From the NCBI GenBank assembly GCA_964626885.1, contig CAZVJA010000037.1, forward strand, positions 1 through 33,817: a stretch of DNA of 33,817 nucleotides. The letters are read 5' to 3'. Shown one piece after another: positions 22,031 through 30,938 of the stretch; position 1 is the stretch's first letter; each line of letters starts with the position of its first letter. The DNA is from CAZVJA01 sp964626885. GTDB lineage: Bacteria; Planctomycetota; Planctomycetia; Planctomycetales; Planctomycetaceae. The notes under the pieces are model-generated. The model searched no databases. It was not told the DNA's origin and saw only the letters and a program-made list of their open reading frames with translations. The translations under genes were made by a program, and so were the position numbers.

Positions 22031-24217
22031 CTAAGACTTCGACTTGGCTGTTGCCGTAGATCCCGGGGCGGAAGCTGTAGCCCCGACCTCTTTCAACATA
22101 TCGTCCACGGCATTTGCCGTGAGCGTGGCGTCGTCCACACCAAAATCGGGAATGATTCCGACAGGACTCTCGTCGCTCGACTCGCTCACGGCGTCAGCCG
22201 GGCGCCCCAGCAATTGCACAAGTCCAAAGAGCACCAAAGTTCCAATGGGGAGCAGCACGCCCGGAGAAAACCCCTTCCCAGCAGGAAGAGAACCCAAGGT
22301 CAGCGATACAGCCGACACAACCAGAGCGTAGGGCAGTTGTGTGGCCACGTGGTCGTAATGGTCTGATCCCGCTCCCGCCGATGCAACGATTGTCTCACTT
22401 CCCAGCAGCGAGCACTGCCGTCCGCAGACCGCCCCCCCCACCAAAGCCCCGATCGTCGCGAGCATTAAGTGATGCGTGGGACCTGCCTGTTCGATATCCA
22501 CGAGAATTCCATGCGCGATGGTAACGCACAGCGGCAGCAACAAGGTCATGGTTGCCATCTGGCTTCCGGTTACGAAGGCCATCGCCGCAGCCATTAAGAA
22601 TGCCAGCGCGGACAACATGCCATGCGAAACGTGAACGTGTCCCAATTCCACGAGAAAACCAACCGTATTCAAATGCGATTCACCGCAGACACGCGCCAGT
22701 CCCCAGGAAAGCCAAAGCAGAATTAAAGGAAGAAATGTGCCGCGGGCACCGCTCACCCACGCAGCCAGACCTTGCGATACTGATAGACCGCGAGTCATGA
22801 ATGCCGTTATCAAAGCCATGCCCGATGCAATGAATGAGGAGAAGAACAGCACCCGCATCGGAGCACAGTGTTTGAGAATAGCGATCATCCCCGACAGTTT
22901 CTCATGATGTCCGTCCCCTTTTGATGCCTGCTCGATGGCGTCCAGTCGGCTTTGCCCCGTCCACCAGGCACCGACGACAACCAATACAAAAAACGTGGTG
23001 ACAGGAAGAAGAAAATTGATCATCGACTCCCGTGCGGCGGTTGACGTGGGAAGTTCCGCCGGCTGAATTGCACTGATTGCATCGCGCCGCATCACTCGAT
23101 TCTGCTTCAGGGCCCGCGACTCCGCACGCAGCATCGTTCCAAAGTCACGTCCCAGAAATGCCGACAGAATGACGAATACCAGCAAGTAAATCGGATAGAA
23201 CTGGAATTGAATCGACGCGAGAGCAGCCGTAAAAGCCGAACCAGCCATCCCATGGTCGGAATACGCGTTCTCCAACACCGAGAACTCAGTTCCAAACGTC
23301 AACGACACAACAAACAACGCCCCACACGACGAGGCGGTCGAGTCCACAAGGAAAGCCAGTTTCTCGCGTGAGATTTTCAAACGGTCACTGATCGGACGGA
23401 GCATGGGCCCCACGATCAACATTTGTGACATCCGTTCAAACGCCGACAGGAGGCCGAGCGCGCAGACGAGTAACTGTCCATGTTCCCTCGTACAGCTTAC
23501 TCGCTCGAGACGCGCGCTTAGAGCGGAGATGCCACCGGAAGCGGAAGCCACTCCCGCCAATGCTCCGAAAAATACAAACGCGCCCAACATATATAAGTGC
23601 GAGTAGTCGGCAATCCCCTGCGTACCGGCACGAGGGACGAGAGACTCAAACAAGATATCTTCAAAGGTCGCCTGAAACCCCGGCAGAAGATCGCCGTCTG
23701 CTAGCACGACGCAACCACAGAGTAGCCCGACAAAAATCGGGAGCAGGGCATTCCGCAACCAGACTGCCAAACCGAATACGACAACAATCGGCAACAAACT
23801 CCACCATCGATTGACGCGACGGACGGTATGAGAGATCGGACGACGCCCTTCCGGATCGACGACGATTTCATCGTCAGCGATATAAACCCTGCTCCCCCGC
23901 CGCACGTCTGTCACGAGTTCCAGAACTCCATGACGAAACGCTCCAAGCACCACATCGTCATCGTGGTGTCGAGCCAAGCGAAGCCCCTTAATGTACGGCT
24001 GCTCGGCGTAATCGACGTCGGTTGTTCCCTCCGGCGTTAGTGCGGTAATCACCACGCGACGGACGGGGACATCGGTAAGAGTCCAGACTGGGGCATCGAT
24101 CCGGAATCGGGGAGGCTCGTAAATCTCCGCTCCGGTTGTCGAACTCGCAGCCGTTGGCGCACCGGCGTGGGGCGGAAACCACAACAGACAGAAGAGGAGT
24201 ACTGCCGAACCACCCAT
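22031..24217 (-). CDS. NhaC-like (Na+/H+ antiporter superfamily) transporter with an extracytoplasmic N-terminal domain
   Basis: A 728-residue membrane protein. Residues 1-24 look like a cleavable signal peptide. Residues about 25-136 form a soluble beta-rich domain (PVWTLTDVPVRRVVITALTP, later GVLELVTDVRRGSRVYIADD). From Trp138 about eleven membrane helices follow. NhaC-type marks include RPISDRLKISREKLAFLVDS (274-293) and ASAGAGSDHYDHVATQLPYA (612-631). Residues that are usually acidic or His/Asp in this family are altered: SAFERMSQM at 258-266 instead of an FDDYFN-like box, and GRQCSLLGSET at 599-609 instead of GDHCSPISDT. A cytoplasmic tail (about 672-728) is acidic, then Ala/Thr/Ser-rich. 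It starts 6 bases after the kinase stop, so it belongs to the same operon. Substrate is unknown. Confidence 0.82.
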   Translation of the reverse strand: MGGSAVLLFCLLWFPPHAGAPTAASSTTGAEIYEPPRFRIDAPVWTLTDVPVRRVVITALTPEGTTDVDYAEQPYIKGLRLARHHDDDVVLGAFRHGVLELVTDVRRGSRVYIADDEIVVDPEGRRPISHTVRRVNRWWSLLPIVVVFGLAVWLRNALLPIFVGLLCGCVVLADGDLLPGFQATFEDILFESLVPRAGTQGIADYSHLYMLGAFVFFGALAGVASASGGISALSARLERVSCTREHGQLLVCALGLLSAFERMSQMLIVGPMLRPISDRLKISREKLAFLVDSTASSCGALFVVSLTFGTEFSVLENAYSDHGMAGSAFTAALASIQFQFYPIYLLVFVILSAFLGRDFGTMLRAESRALKQNRVMRRDAISAIQPAELPTSTAARESMINFLLPVTTFFVLVVVGAWWTGQSRLDAIEQASKGDGHHEKLSGMIAILKHCAPMRVLFFSSFIASGMALITAFMTRGLSVSQGLAAWVSGARGTFLPLILLWLSWGLARVCGESHLNTVGFLVELGHVHVSHGMLSALAFLMAAAMAFVTGSQMATMTLLLPLCVTIAHGILVDIEQAGPTHHLMLATIGALVGGAVCGRQCSLLGSETIVASAGAGSDHYDHVATQLPYALVVSAVSLTLGSLPAGKGFSPGVLLPIGTLVLFGLVQLLGRPADAVSESSDESPVGIIPDFGVDDATLTANAVDDMLKEVGATASAPGSTATAKSKS

Positions 24218-24223
24218 AACGCA

Positions 24224-25174
24224 TCAACTTTCCGATGAACGCACCGGCCAGTAAACTTTAAATGTCGTGCCCGCACTTGGATTGGAATCGACCTCGATAT
24301 GACCACCATGCTGCGTGACGATGCGCCAACATTTCGGCAGGCCGAAGCCCAACCCTCGCCCCGCCTGCCGGCCAGAGAAGAACGGATCAAACAGATGAGT
24401 GCGTTCCGTGTCCGACAATCCGATTCCATCATCCGCAACAACAAGCACCCCCATCAACTCTCCTCGAAACCTCGCGGATTTTGCTGAAAGCCGAACTTCG
24501 CCTCCCTCTCGCTGCGACTCAATCGCATTTCGGACAAGGCTGCTGATCACGACCCTGAATTGCACCGGGTCGGCGAAGATCTGTACTGGCTCTGAGTGAT
24601 CGAAACCCATCGAACAATTGCTGGCCAAGGCATGTTCTCGTAACGAGTCCAGCACTTCGTGGACAGCATCGTCCATTGCGAGAAACTCCGGACGGGGCTG
24701 CGGAGGTCTGCCAAAGAGCATCAAATCGCCGATCATGTCCCGGATGCGGAGAGCCTGGCCTCCAATCGTTAACAGTGCCTGTCGCCGCTCAGGGTCCTTC
24801 TCTTCGCGCAGGAGCATTTGCACGCGCCCGCTGATCGTGGCCAGCGGATTGTTAATCTCGTGCCCCGCTCCAGCGGCAAATTCCGCGAGCGATTCGAGTT
24901 TGGCGGCCTCGAGCCGAATGGCGAAACTGACGCCACCATTGGCGAAGCCGCCCCCCTCTTCAAGCTCCCCATTCTCACCCAAAGGGTGCCCGGCTTGGTC
25001 AATCTGCGAGTCGACCGGAGGAACAAGAGAGTTCCGCACCACGTCCCGAGAATCGAGAGACCGTGAGACATCCGTCATCCCTGACCTCGCCGCAGACATC
25101 ACATCGAACCTTAACCGCTCTCGCAGGAAACGGCTTGGTTCAACGAGAAGCGATTCGCCACCGCCGCCAATCAA
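24224..25174 (-). CDS. Soluble sensor histidine kinase
   Basis: A kinase of up to 316 residues with no membrane segment or recognisable sensor domain. The H box is GAGHEINNPLATISG with phospho-acceptor His105. The N box is SSLVRNAIESQ with Asn216, the G1 box is VADDGIGLSD with Asp249, then LFDPFFSGRQAGRGLGFGL as F and G2 boxes, so the HisKA and HATPase domains are complete. The start is uncertain: the TTG at 25174 is the longest, while ATGs at 25099 and 25078 would trim 25 or 32 residues with little loss. The N-terminal 80 residues are of unknown function. The gene lies 67 bases after the response regulator gene and 6 bases before the transporter gene, so these three form one operon and a cognate pair is likely. 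Confidence 0.88.
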   Translation of the reverse strand: MIGGGGESLLVEPSRFLRERLRFDVMSAARSGMTDVSRSLDSRDVVRNSLVPPVDSQIDQAGHPLGENGELEEGGGFANGGVSFAIRLEAAKLESLAEFAAGAGHEINNPLATISGRVQMLLREEKDPERRQALLTIGGQALRIRDMIGDLMLFGRPPQPRPEFLAMDDAVHEVLDSLREHALASNCSMGFDHSEPVQIFADPVQFRVVISSLVRNAIESQREGGEVRLSAKSARFRGELMGVLVVADDGIGLSDTERTHLFDPFFSGRQAGRGLGFGLPKCWRIVTQHGGHIEVDSNPSAGTTFKVYWPVRSSES

Positions 25175-25241
25175 CTAGCCCAGCCATGCGCGCAAAGATC
25201 CGTTTTGCGCGCCGTGTTCACCAGCGAACGACAAAATGGCC

Positions 25242-25826
25242 TTACCGCGCGGCGTGCATCGGCTCGACGTCGAGCAGCTGGCACATGCGATCCACAAGAG
25301 TCTCGATCTCAAACGGCTTCTGCAAGAAATCGTTTGCGCCGGCTTCACGCAGTTCCGCCACCTTGTCCTGCTCCACCATGCCGCTGATGCAAATAATCTT
25401 CACATCATCCAGCGCCGAATCGGAGCGGACCAGTTGGCAAACCTGTTTACCGTTAATATCCGGCAACATGACGTCGAGCACGATGATGTCGGGATGATAT
25501 TCCTTGACCATCATGCCGGCATTGAAGCCGTTGTTAGCGACACGCACTTCGAACCGGCCGTCCGATTCGAGCACATCCCGAATCAATTCCACCAACTCCT
25601 CGTCGTCGTCAACGATCAGCGCCTTGCGCTTTCCGCTTTCCAGGGCATCGGTGGGGATGCCGTTCTCTTTCATGAACTTGTACAGAATGTCGCGAGGAAT
25701 CCTGCGGAATCGAGAACCCGGCACGCGAAATCCCTTGAGTTGACCGGAATCGAAGCAGCGAATGATGGTCTGCTGGCTCACCTTGCAGATTTTCGCCGCT
25801 TCCCCTGTCGTAAACACGGTTTTCAT
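25242..25826 (-). CDS. Response regulator with N-terminal excisionase/MerR-like DNA-binding domain and C-terminal receiver
   Basis: A 194-residue protein with an unusual domain order. Residues 1-56 form a helix-turn-helix of the excisionase (HTH_17/BldC-like) type: FTTGEAAKICKVSQQTIIRC, then KGFRVPGSRFRRIPRDILYK. Residues 67-190 form a CheY-type receiver with acidic pocket Asp73-Asp75, phospho-acceptor Asp118 in IIVLDVMLPDINGKQ, Ser148 in ICISG and Lys170 in FLQKPFE. Typical response regulators have the receiver first. The 67-base spacing to the kinase gene makes that kinase the likely partner. The ATG at 25826 has only a moderate ribosome site. It is expected to bind DNA in a phosphorylation-dependent way and to control its own operon or others. 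Confidence 0.92.
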   Translation of the reverse strand: MKTVFTTGEAAKICKVSQQTIIRCFDSGQLKGFRVPGSRFRRIPRDILYKFMKENGIPTDALESGKRKALIVDDDEELVELIRDVLESDGRFEVRVANNGFNAGMMVKEYHPDIIVLDVMLPDINGKQVCQLVRSDSALDDVKIICISGMVEQDKVAELREAGANDFLQKPFEIETLVDRMCQLLDVEPMHAAR

Positions 25827-26379
25827 GCTGCTCGTCCATCCTTCGAATCCGGTCGCTTGTCACGGGCAAGCGTCCGAGACGATCCTCTCAGGAATCCCTC
25901 GACAAGAGAGGTTTCCTCCGTGAAGGTGACGACTCCATAACACGCTTCGTCACGCAACGTACCGCGAAAAAGCACTCATAGGCTGATTGAGTAGCGCAGG
26001 AAAGACGGAACAACCCGTTAGACAGAAATTCAAAAACCGCTTAACGGGGCACCGACCAAGCCGACAAAAGCGTTCCTTCGCTAGAGTTCTCAAGAATCTT
26101 ACTCAGAACAACTACATCAACACGCCTTGCTTAATTGATATTCTTTAGCGCGTCAAGACAGATTGCCAGAATTATCACAGACTCCACTCATGGCTATCCT
26201 GCGGAATCGTTGAAGGAACGGCACTCTATCGAGAGTCCGCCAAACGGCACGGCATAGAACAAGCGGAACTCAGCCGGAACCCTAGAACTCAAAATGAATT
26301 ACGAGGAATCCCGACATCCCGTACATGGGTGGTCGCAGTTCGATGCACCCTCAATGCCGAACCTCTCCTTCAGTTGGCG
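25827..26379. other. Intergenic region upstream of the two-component operon
   Basis: No coding frame of interest is seen in these 553 bases. They include the presumed promoter of the minus-strand response regulator operon. An imperfect hairpin (AGGAATCCCTC at 25890-25900 with GAGAGGTTTCCT at 25906-25917) lies in the leader, and a short ACTCT-ATCG-AGAGT symmetry is at 26223-26236. On the minus strand, TTGACG near 26152 is followed by an A/T-rich stretch, a weak -35/-10 candidate only. The sequence is richer in A/T than the flanking genes. Confidence 0.45.
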
Positions 26380-28209
26380 CTACATCGCCATTCTTTCAGG
26401 TTCGCGAAGGTAAAGGGTCAGAATTGCCAGATCCGCGGGGGTAATTCCACTAATGCGTCCGGCTTGCCCCAGATTCTGTGGACGAACTTGCGTGAACTTC
26501 TGCTTCGCCTCTGCCCGTAGCTGTGGTACCGCCAGATAATTGAACGACTCCGGGATTCGCACGGAATGAACCTTTGCCTGACGGGCAATATCCGCTGCCT
26601 GGCGGCGGATGTAGCCCGCATAGCTTGTCTCGATGACGATCTGGTCGCGGGCACGTGGGGAGATCTCAAGCTGGGCAATAGCGGGGGACAACGCACACAA
26701 TTCCCCCCAGCCGATCTCCGGGCGCCGGAGAATCTCTTCTAGCGGCTGCCCATCCGCTTTCTCGCGCTGCAGCACGGCCATTCCCAGCGAGATGTGCTCC
26801 TCGTGAATTTTGTGCTGGCGCTGGCGCTCGTTGGAGACCAGCCCGATCCGAACGCCGATCGGTGTCAGCCGGCGATCCGCATTGTCGTGCCGCAACAGCA
26901 ACCGGTACTCCGCTCTTGACGTGAACATCCGGTACGGTTCATCGACGCCGCGCGTCACGAGATCGTCTATCAGCACACCGAGGTAGGCCTGGTTGCGATC
27001 AAGGACCAACTCAGGTTTATCGGCCAATTTTAGCGCGGCATTGATCCCGGCCAGCAGCCCCTGCCCCGCCGCCTCTTCATAGCCTGTCGTGCCGTTAATC
27101 TGACCGGCAAAGTACAACCCTGCAACCCGCTTCGCTTCCAGGGTTGGCCAGAGTTGTGTTGGCGGTGCGAAATCGTACTCAACAGCATAGCCATACCGCA
27201 TGATCTCCGCTCGTTCCAAACCCCGAATTGCGCGAACCATTTTATCCTGCACGTCGCGGGGCAAGCTCGTGGAAATGCCATTGCAGTAATACTCATGCGT
27301 ATTTCGCCCCTCGGGCTCGAGAAAAATCTGGTGCGACCCCTTGTCGGCGAATCGCACGACTTTGTCTTCGATTGACGGGCAATACCGTGGTCCGGTCGAT
27401 GCGATCTGGCCGCTGTACATCGGAGCGCGGTGCAGGTTCTGTCGAATCAGTTCATGCACATTCCCGTTCGTCTGTGTCAAAAAGCAATCCATTTGCGGCT
27501 GATTGATACTCTTCGTCAGAAACGAAAAGGGCTGCGGTTCGTCATCACCCGGCTGACGCTCCAGCGCTGAGAAGTCGATTGTTCGACCATTAAGCCGCGC
27601 CGGAGTGCCGGTCTTGAAGCGTTGCAACTCAAATCCCATTCGAACCAGCGAATCGGACAGTGTCCCGGTCGTTCCTTCGCCGGCGCGTCCCCCCGCCGTT
27701 TTCGATTCCCCAGTGTGCATCACCGCCTGAAGAAACGTGCCGGTGGTCAATATCACCGCTCGGACTTGATACAGGGCATCTCCCCGAACGCGCACACCGC
27801 GAATCATTCCGTCGTCCACTTCAATCGATTCGACCGACTCCTGGCGGAGTGTAAGGTTCGGCTGATTCTCGATCCGCTGCTTCATCGAGAATTGATATGC
27901 TTTTTTGTCGGCCTGGGCTCGGGGGCTGTGCATGGCTGCCCCCTTCCCCCGATTCAACATGCGGAACTGAATGCCGGTCTCGTCGATAACCCGGCCCATC
28001 TCGCCGCCAAGAGCGTCGATCTCGCGGACGATCTGCCCCTTCGCGACGCCGCCGATGGCTGGGTTGCAGCTCATCTGCCCAACCGTGTCGCAATTCATCG
28101 TCAGCAGTGCGGTCTTCGCCCCCAGTCGCGCGGCAGCCAATGCTGCCTCGCACCCGGCGTGCCCGGCGCCGACAACGACAACGTCAAACTGATAGAGCGA
28201 ACTGGCCAT
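26380..28209 (-). CDS. mnmG: tRNA uridine-5-carboxymethylaminomethyl(34) synthesis enzyme MnmG
   Basis: A 609-residue FAD enzyme that, with MnmE (GTPase, not in this window), modifies the wobble uridine of certain tRNAs. The ATG at 28209 is chosen because it puts the Rossmann motif at the start, VVVVGAGHAGCEAALAAARL, with GxGxxG at 14-19; the frame runs on to 28323 but those 38 residues have no family match. Other marks are CNPAIGGVAKG (48-58), LTTGTFL, FKTGTPARL, RYCPSIEDKVVRF, INGTTGYEEAAGQGL and PYRMFTSRAEYRLLLRHDNA. The C-terminal helical domain ends with LGQAGRISGITPADLAILT. The length is slightly short of the usual 620-640. The ribosome site is weak. It diverges from tpx. Confidence 0.96.
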   Translation of the reverse strand: MASSLYQFDVVVVGAGHAGCEAALAAARLGAKTALLTMNCDTVGQMSCNPAIGGVAKGQIVREIDALGGEMGRVIDETGIQFRMLNRGKGAAMHSPRAQADKKAYQFSMKQRIENQPNLTLRQESVESIEVDDGMIRGVRVRGDALYQVRAVILTTGTFLQAVMHTGESKTAGGRAGEGTTGTLSDSLVRMGFELQRFKTGTPARLNGRTIDFSALERQPGDDEPQPFSFLTKSINQPQMDCFLTQTNGNVHELIRQNLHRAPMYSGQIASTGPRYCPSIEDKVVRFADKGSHQIFLEPEGRNTHEYYCNGISTSLPRDVQDKMVRAIRGLERAEIMRYGYAVEYDFAPPTQLWPTLEAKRVAGLYFAGQINGTTGYEEAAGQGLLAGINAALKLADKPELVLDRNQAYLGVLIDDLVTRGVDEPYRMFTSRAEYRLLLRHDNADRRLTPIGVRIGLVSNERQRQHKIHEEHISLGMAVLQREKADGQPLEEILRRPEIGWGELCALSPAIAQLEISPRARDQIVIETSYAGYIRRQAADIARQAKVHSVRIPESFNYLAVPQLRAEAKQKFTQVRPQNLGQAGRISGITPADLAILTLYLREPERMAM

Positions 28210-28415
28210 AATATGCTGGATGTCGCTTTGAATGAAGAATTTGCAATCAGGTCTCGTCCATTTTAGCAGTCCGGACGCATGCCGACAGCCCCGGCTGGCT
28301 TGCATCCGGCTGCGGTTTCGCAATACTGCATGACAGACGATAAATTCCGGCGGTCGCGGCTTGTGCCACGAACGTACGGCTCGAGTAAGTATCCCCGATT
28401 AGATGGAGGCGAGAC

Positions 28416-28934
28416 ATGGCAGACGTTCGTACTGGCGCCGTGACCCTGAAAGGAAATCCTGTCGGACTGGCGGGAAAGGAACTCAAGGCGGGAAACGCAG
28501 CACCCGACTTCAAGCTGCAAGACACCACATTGGCCGAGATCTCGCTTGGCTCGAGCGCCGGCAAGACGAGGATCATCGCTACGATTCCCTCGCTCGACAC
28601 TCCGGTCTGCCATGCCGAGACCAAAAAGTTCAACGATCAGGCCAAAGAACTGAAGAATGTTGAAATCCTTGTGGTCAGCATGGACCTCCCCTTCGGCCAG
28701 AAGCGCTGGTGCGGAGCGGAAGGGGTCGAGACCGTGAAAACTCTCAGCGCCCATCGCTGCTCGAAATTTGGTGAGGACTACGGAGTATTGATCTCCGGCG
28801 GACCGCTGGACCGCTGCCTCGCCCGCGCGATCTTCGTCGTTGATCCGCAAGGAAAACTGAAGCACGTCGAATATGTCAAAGAAATCGCCGAACATCCGAA
28901 TTATGACGCCGCGCTGAAGGCCGCCGCAGGTTGA
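28416..28934 (+). CDS. tpx: Thiol peroxidase (atypical 2-Cys peroxiredoxin)
   Basis: A 172-residue peroxiredoxin of the Tpx family that reduces hydrogen and alkyl peroxides with thioredoxin as donor. The peroxidatic Cys65 lies in SLDTPVCHAET, with Thr62 four residues before the Cys as in the TxxC active site, and the resolving Cys99 is in FGQKRWCGAEG. The LDRCLARAIFVVDPQGKLKH segment is typical. No signal peptide is present, so it is cytoplasmic. ATG 28416 follows GGAGGCGAGAC, a strong ribosome site. A strong terminator stands 50 bases after the stop codon, so the gene is monocistronic. Confidence 0.95.
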   Translation: MADVRTGAVTLKGNPVGLAGKELKAGNAAPDFKLQDTTLAEISLGSSAGKTRIIATIPSLDTPVCHAETKKFNDQAKELKNVEILVVSMDLPFGQKRWCGAEGVETVKTLSAHRCSKFGEDYGVLISGGPLDRCLARAIFVVDPQGKLKHVEYVKEIAEHPNYDAALKAAAG

Positions 28935-28981
28935 TTTGCCAGGAGCGGATCGAAGACTGATCTTGAGACGTCCTACACAAC

Positions 28982-29014
28982 AAGCCCGGGGAGAATCGTC
29001 CCCGGGCTTTTTTT
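28982..29014 (+). terminator. Intrinsic terminator after tpx
   Basis: An 11-bp perfect stem (AAGCCCGGGGA at 28982-28992 with TCCCCGGGCTT at 28999-29009) and a 6-base loop run into seven Ts (29008-29014). It lies between the convergent tpx and ruvB. The T run favours termination of tpx. On the other strand the hairpin is followed by a mixed G/T stretch, so it may also end the ruvB transcript, less strongly. Confidence 0.88.
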
Positions 29015-29038
29015 GTCTGTGCCAAAAACGCGCTTGCG

Positions 29039-30127
29039 TCAGAACAACCGCCGCTGCGGCGAAGGTTCTTCCGGCGAGGCGAGCTTCAGGTGCTCAAAAC
29101 CAGCCGCCGTCACCATGCGCCCGCGCGGGGTTCTCTGCACGAACCCGCAACGCAGGAGAAACGGCTCCACTTCATCCTCCAGCGTGTCGGCCGGAATGTT
29201 CAAACTGTGCGCGAGCGCCTGAATTCCGGCCGGGCCGCCGGTGAAGACGGTTATCAGCGTCATCAAATATCGGCGATCCTGCGATTCCAATCCCAAATCG
29301 TCGATTTCCTGCATGCGGAACGCTTCGATCGCCAGTGGGGTCGTTACCTTGCCGTCCCCCTTGCTTTCCGCGTAATCACGGGTCCAGCGCAGCAGATTGT
29401 TCGCCTTCCGGGGAGTACCACGGCTCCGTTTCGCGATCTCCTGCGTCGCCTCCGCCGTGATCTCGGTGCGAAGCTTGCGGGCGTTGCGGTGCACGATCTC
29501 CGCCAGTTCTTCTTCGTCATAAAAATCGAGATGCTCTCGATTAACGAACCGGTCTCGCAACGGGGCGGTGAGCATGCCGCTGCGCGTCGTGGCTCCGATA
29601 ACCGTGAACTTCTGCAGTTTGAGGTTCAGAGTCCGTGCGTTCAGTCCGTCGCCGAGAGTGATATCAACACGAAAATCCTCCATGGCCGGGTAGATGAACT
29701 CTTCGACCGCCGGCGGCAAACGGTGAATTTCGTCGATAAACAACACCGAGCCGTACGTCGCGTTCGTCAAATAGGGAAGCAGATCCTTCGGCGCCCCGAG
29801 ACTCGGCCCGGATGCGATCTGAATTTCAGTCCCCAACTCCTTCGGCAGCACGGTCGCAAGCGTGGTCTTGCCCAACCCGGGCGGACCGTCGAGCAGCAGA
29901 TGCCCGAGCGGTTCCTTCCGTTTGCGTGTGGCGTCGAGAATAATCTGCAGCCGCTCGACAACCTTTCGTTGGCCGACGACGTCTTCGAGCCGTTGCGGGC
30001 GAAACTCGTCATCATACCGGGAATCGTTGGGATCGAAGCCGGCCGCACCAGACAGAGCGCCAGGGGGTTGTCCCCCGACACGGGTGTCGTCCGGCTCACT
30101 TCCGTGAATGACGGGCTCGCGCGGCAT
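29039..30127 (-). CDS. ruvB: Holliday junction branch migration helicase RuvB
   Basis: A 362-residue AAA+ motor. The ATG at 30127 has AGGAATCGAG upstream; a GTG/ATG further back adds 15 residues without family match. The first 42 residues are a flexible polar extension, somewhat longer than in E. coli. Marks: RPQRLEDVVGQ (43-53), Walker A GPPGLGKT (81-88), Walker B LFIDEIHR (129-136), the sensor/arginine-finger region VIGATTRSGMLTAPLRDRF (176-194), and the C-terminal winged helix with FLLRCGFVQRTPRGRMVTAA. RuvB hexamers pump DNA through the RuvA-held junction. It is the last gene of the TPR-yebC-RDD-ruvB cluster and lies on the opposite strand from ruvC-ruvA. Confidence 0.95.
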   Translation of the reverse strand: MPREPVIHGSEPDDTRVGGQPPGALSGAAGFDPNDSRYDDEFRPQRLEDVVGQRKVVERLQIILDATRKRKEPLGHLLLDGPPGLGKTTLATVLPKELGTEIQIASGPSLGAPKDLLPYLTNATYGSVLFIDEIHRLPPAVEEFIYPAMEDFRVDITLGDGLNARTLNLKLQKFTVIGATTRSGMLTAPLRDRFVNREHLDFYDEEELAEIVHRNARKLRTEITAEATQEIAKRSRGTPRKANNLLRWTRDYAESKGDGKVTTPLAIEAFRMQEIDDLGLESQDRRYLMTLITVFTGGPAGIQALAHSLNIPADTLEDEVEPFLLRCGFVQRTPRGRMVTAAGFEHLKLASPEEPSPQRRLF

Positions 30128-30218
30128 CTCGATTCCTGAACAGACTCCGTCCCGTGATTTTGCGAACACCAATCGGTCGGCTCAACTTATCGCATACCCA
30201 ACTGCAAGGCAATCGCTG

Positions 30219-30935
30219 TCAGACCTTCCGCAGCACGAGACAGCCGGCCAGGATGTCGTGCAGGGCTTGTTTGCGTGAGGAAATACCCGCCATCACGAAC
30301 CCGAAAAACAAGGGAATCACCGAGAGGATTTTCGCGAAAGTTCGGCCTGTCGCACGGCCAAAAGAAATTCGACTCCCGTACTCGTCGGTCACGACCAATC
30401 CCACCGCCATCTTCCCAAAAGTTGCCTGATACTCCGAGCATTCTAGCAGGGCATAGTACAGCCACCAGACAAGCACCCAGATCTCTTCGATCCAAGAAAA
30501 GGTGATCCTTCCCAGGGTAGCGATGACTATGGAAAGTATCATCGTATCCAGGAACCAGGCAGCGGTACGCAGCCAGAAACCTCCATAGACCGAGGCGGTC
30601 CCCCGTGCTCGCAATGGGTCGACGACGAACGCATTCCCACAGGCTGCACAATACACTCCCCCTTCCGGGCGAGGCACGCCACACGATGTGCAAGTTTGAC
30701 TTGTTGGCGAGGTGCTTGCGGAACGTGGTGGAGAACTGGGGACAAACACGGCCGATCCCACCCCCGCCTGCAACGCTCCCGGGGATGACGAGATGAACGC
30801 CGCTGTCTCGGAGAGGTCCGGTTGGGGGACCGTGATCTCCCGGTCACACTCGGGACAGAGCGCCCGAGCCCCGGCTCGCTCGTCGCGGGTTCGCAACAGT
30901 CGACCGCATTCCGGGCAAGTAAATTCGATCGACAC
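30219..30935 (-). CDS. RDD-family membrane protein with two N-terminal zinc-ribbon motifs
   Basis: A 238-residue protein. Residues 1-35 carry one zinc ribbon (Cys7/Cys10 with Cys27/Cys30) and residues 80-100 a second one (Cys82/Cys85 with Cys96/Cys99), separated by a Ser/Pro-rich linker. Residues about 115-236 form an RDD domain with two or three membrane helices, including WLRTAAWFLDTMILSIVIAT and KMAVGLVVTDEYGSRISFGR. RDD proteins have been linked to ion handling in some bacteria, but most are uncharacterised. The start is a GTG at 30935, 3 bases after the yebC stop, so it is translationally close to yebC. ruvB follows 91 bases on. Confidence 0.85.
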   Translation of the reverse strand: MSIEFTCPECGRLLRTRDERAGARALCPECDREITVPQPDLSETAAFISSSPGALQAGVGSAVFVPSSPPRSASTSPTSQTCTSCGVPRPEGGVYCAACGNAFVVDPLRARGTASVYGGFWLRTAAWFLDTMILSIVIATLGRITFSWIEEIWVLVWWLYYALLECSEYQATFGKMAVGLVVTDEYGSRISFGRATGRTFAKILSVIPLFFGFVMAGISSRKQALHDILAGCLVLRKV

Positions 30936-30938
30936 AGG

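Noticed and set aside
25838..25870. TTCGAATCC sequence resembling a tRNA T-loop
   Set aside because: No matching acceptor, D or anticodon stems could be found around it on either strand.
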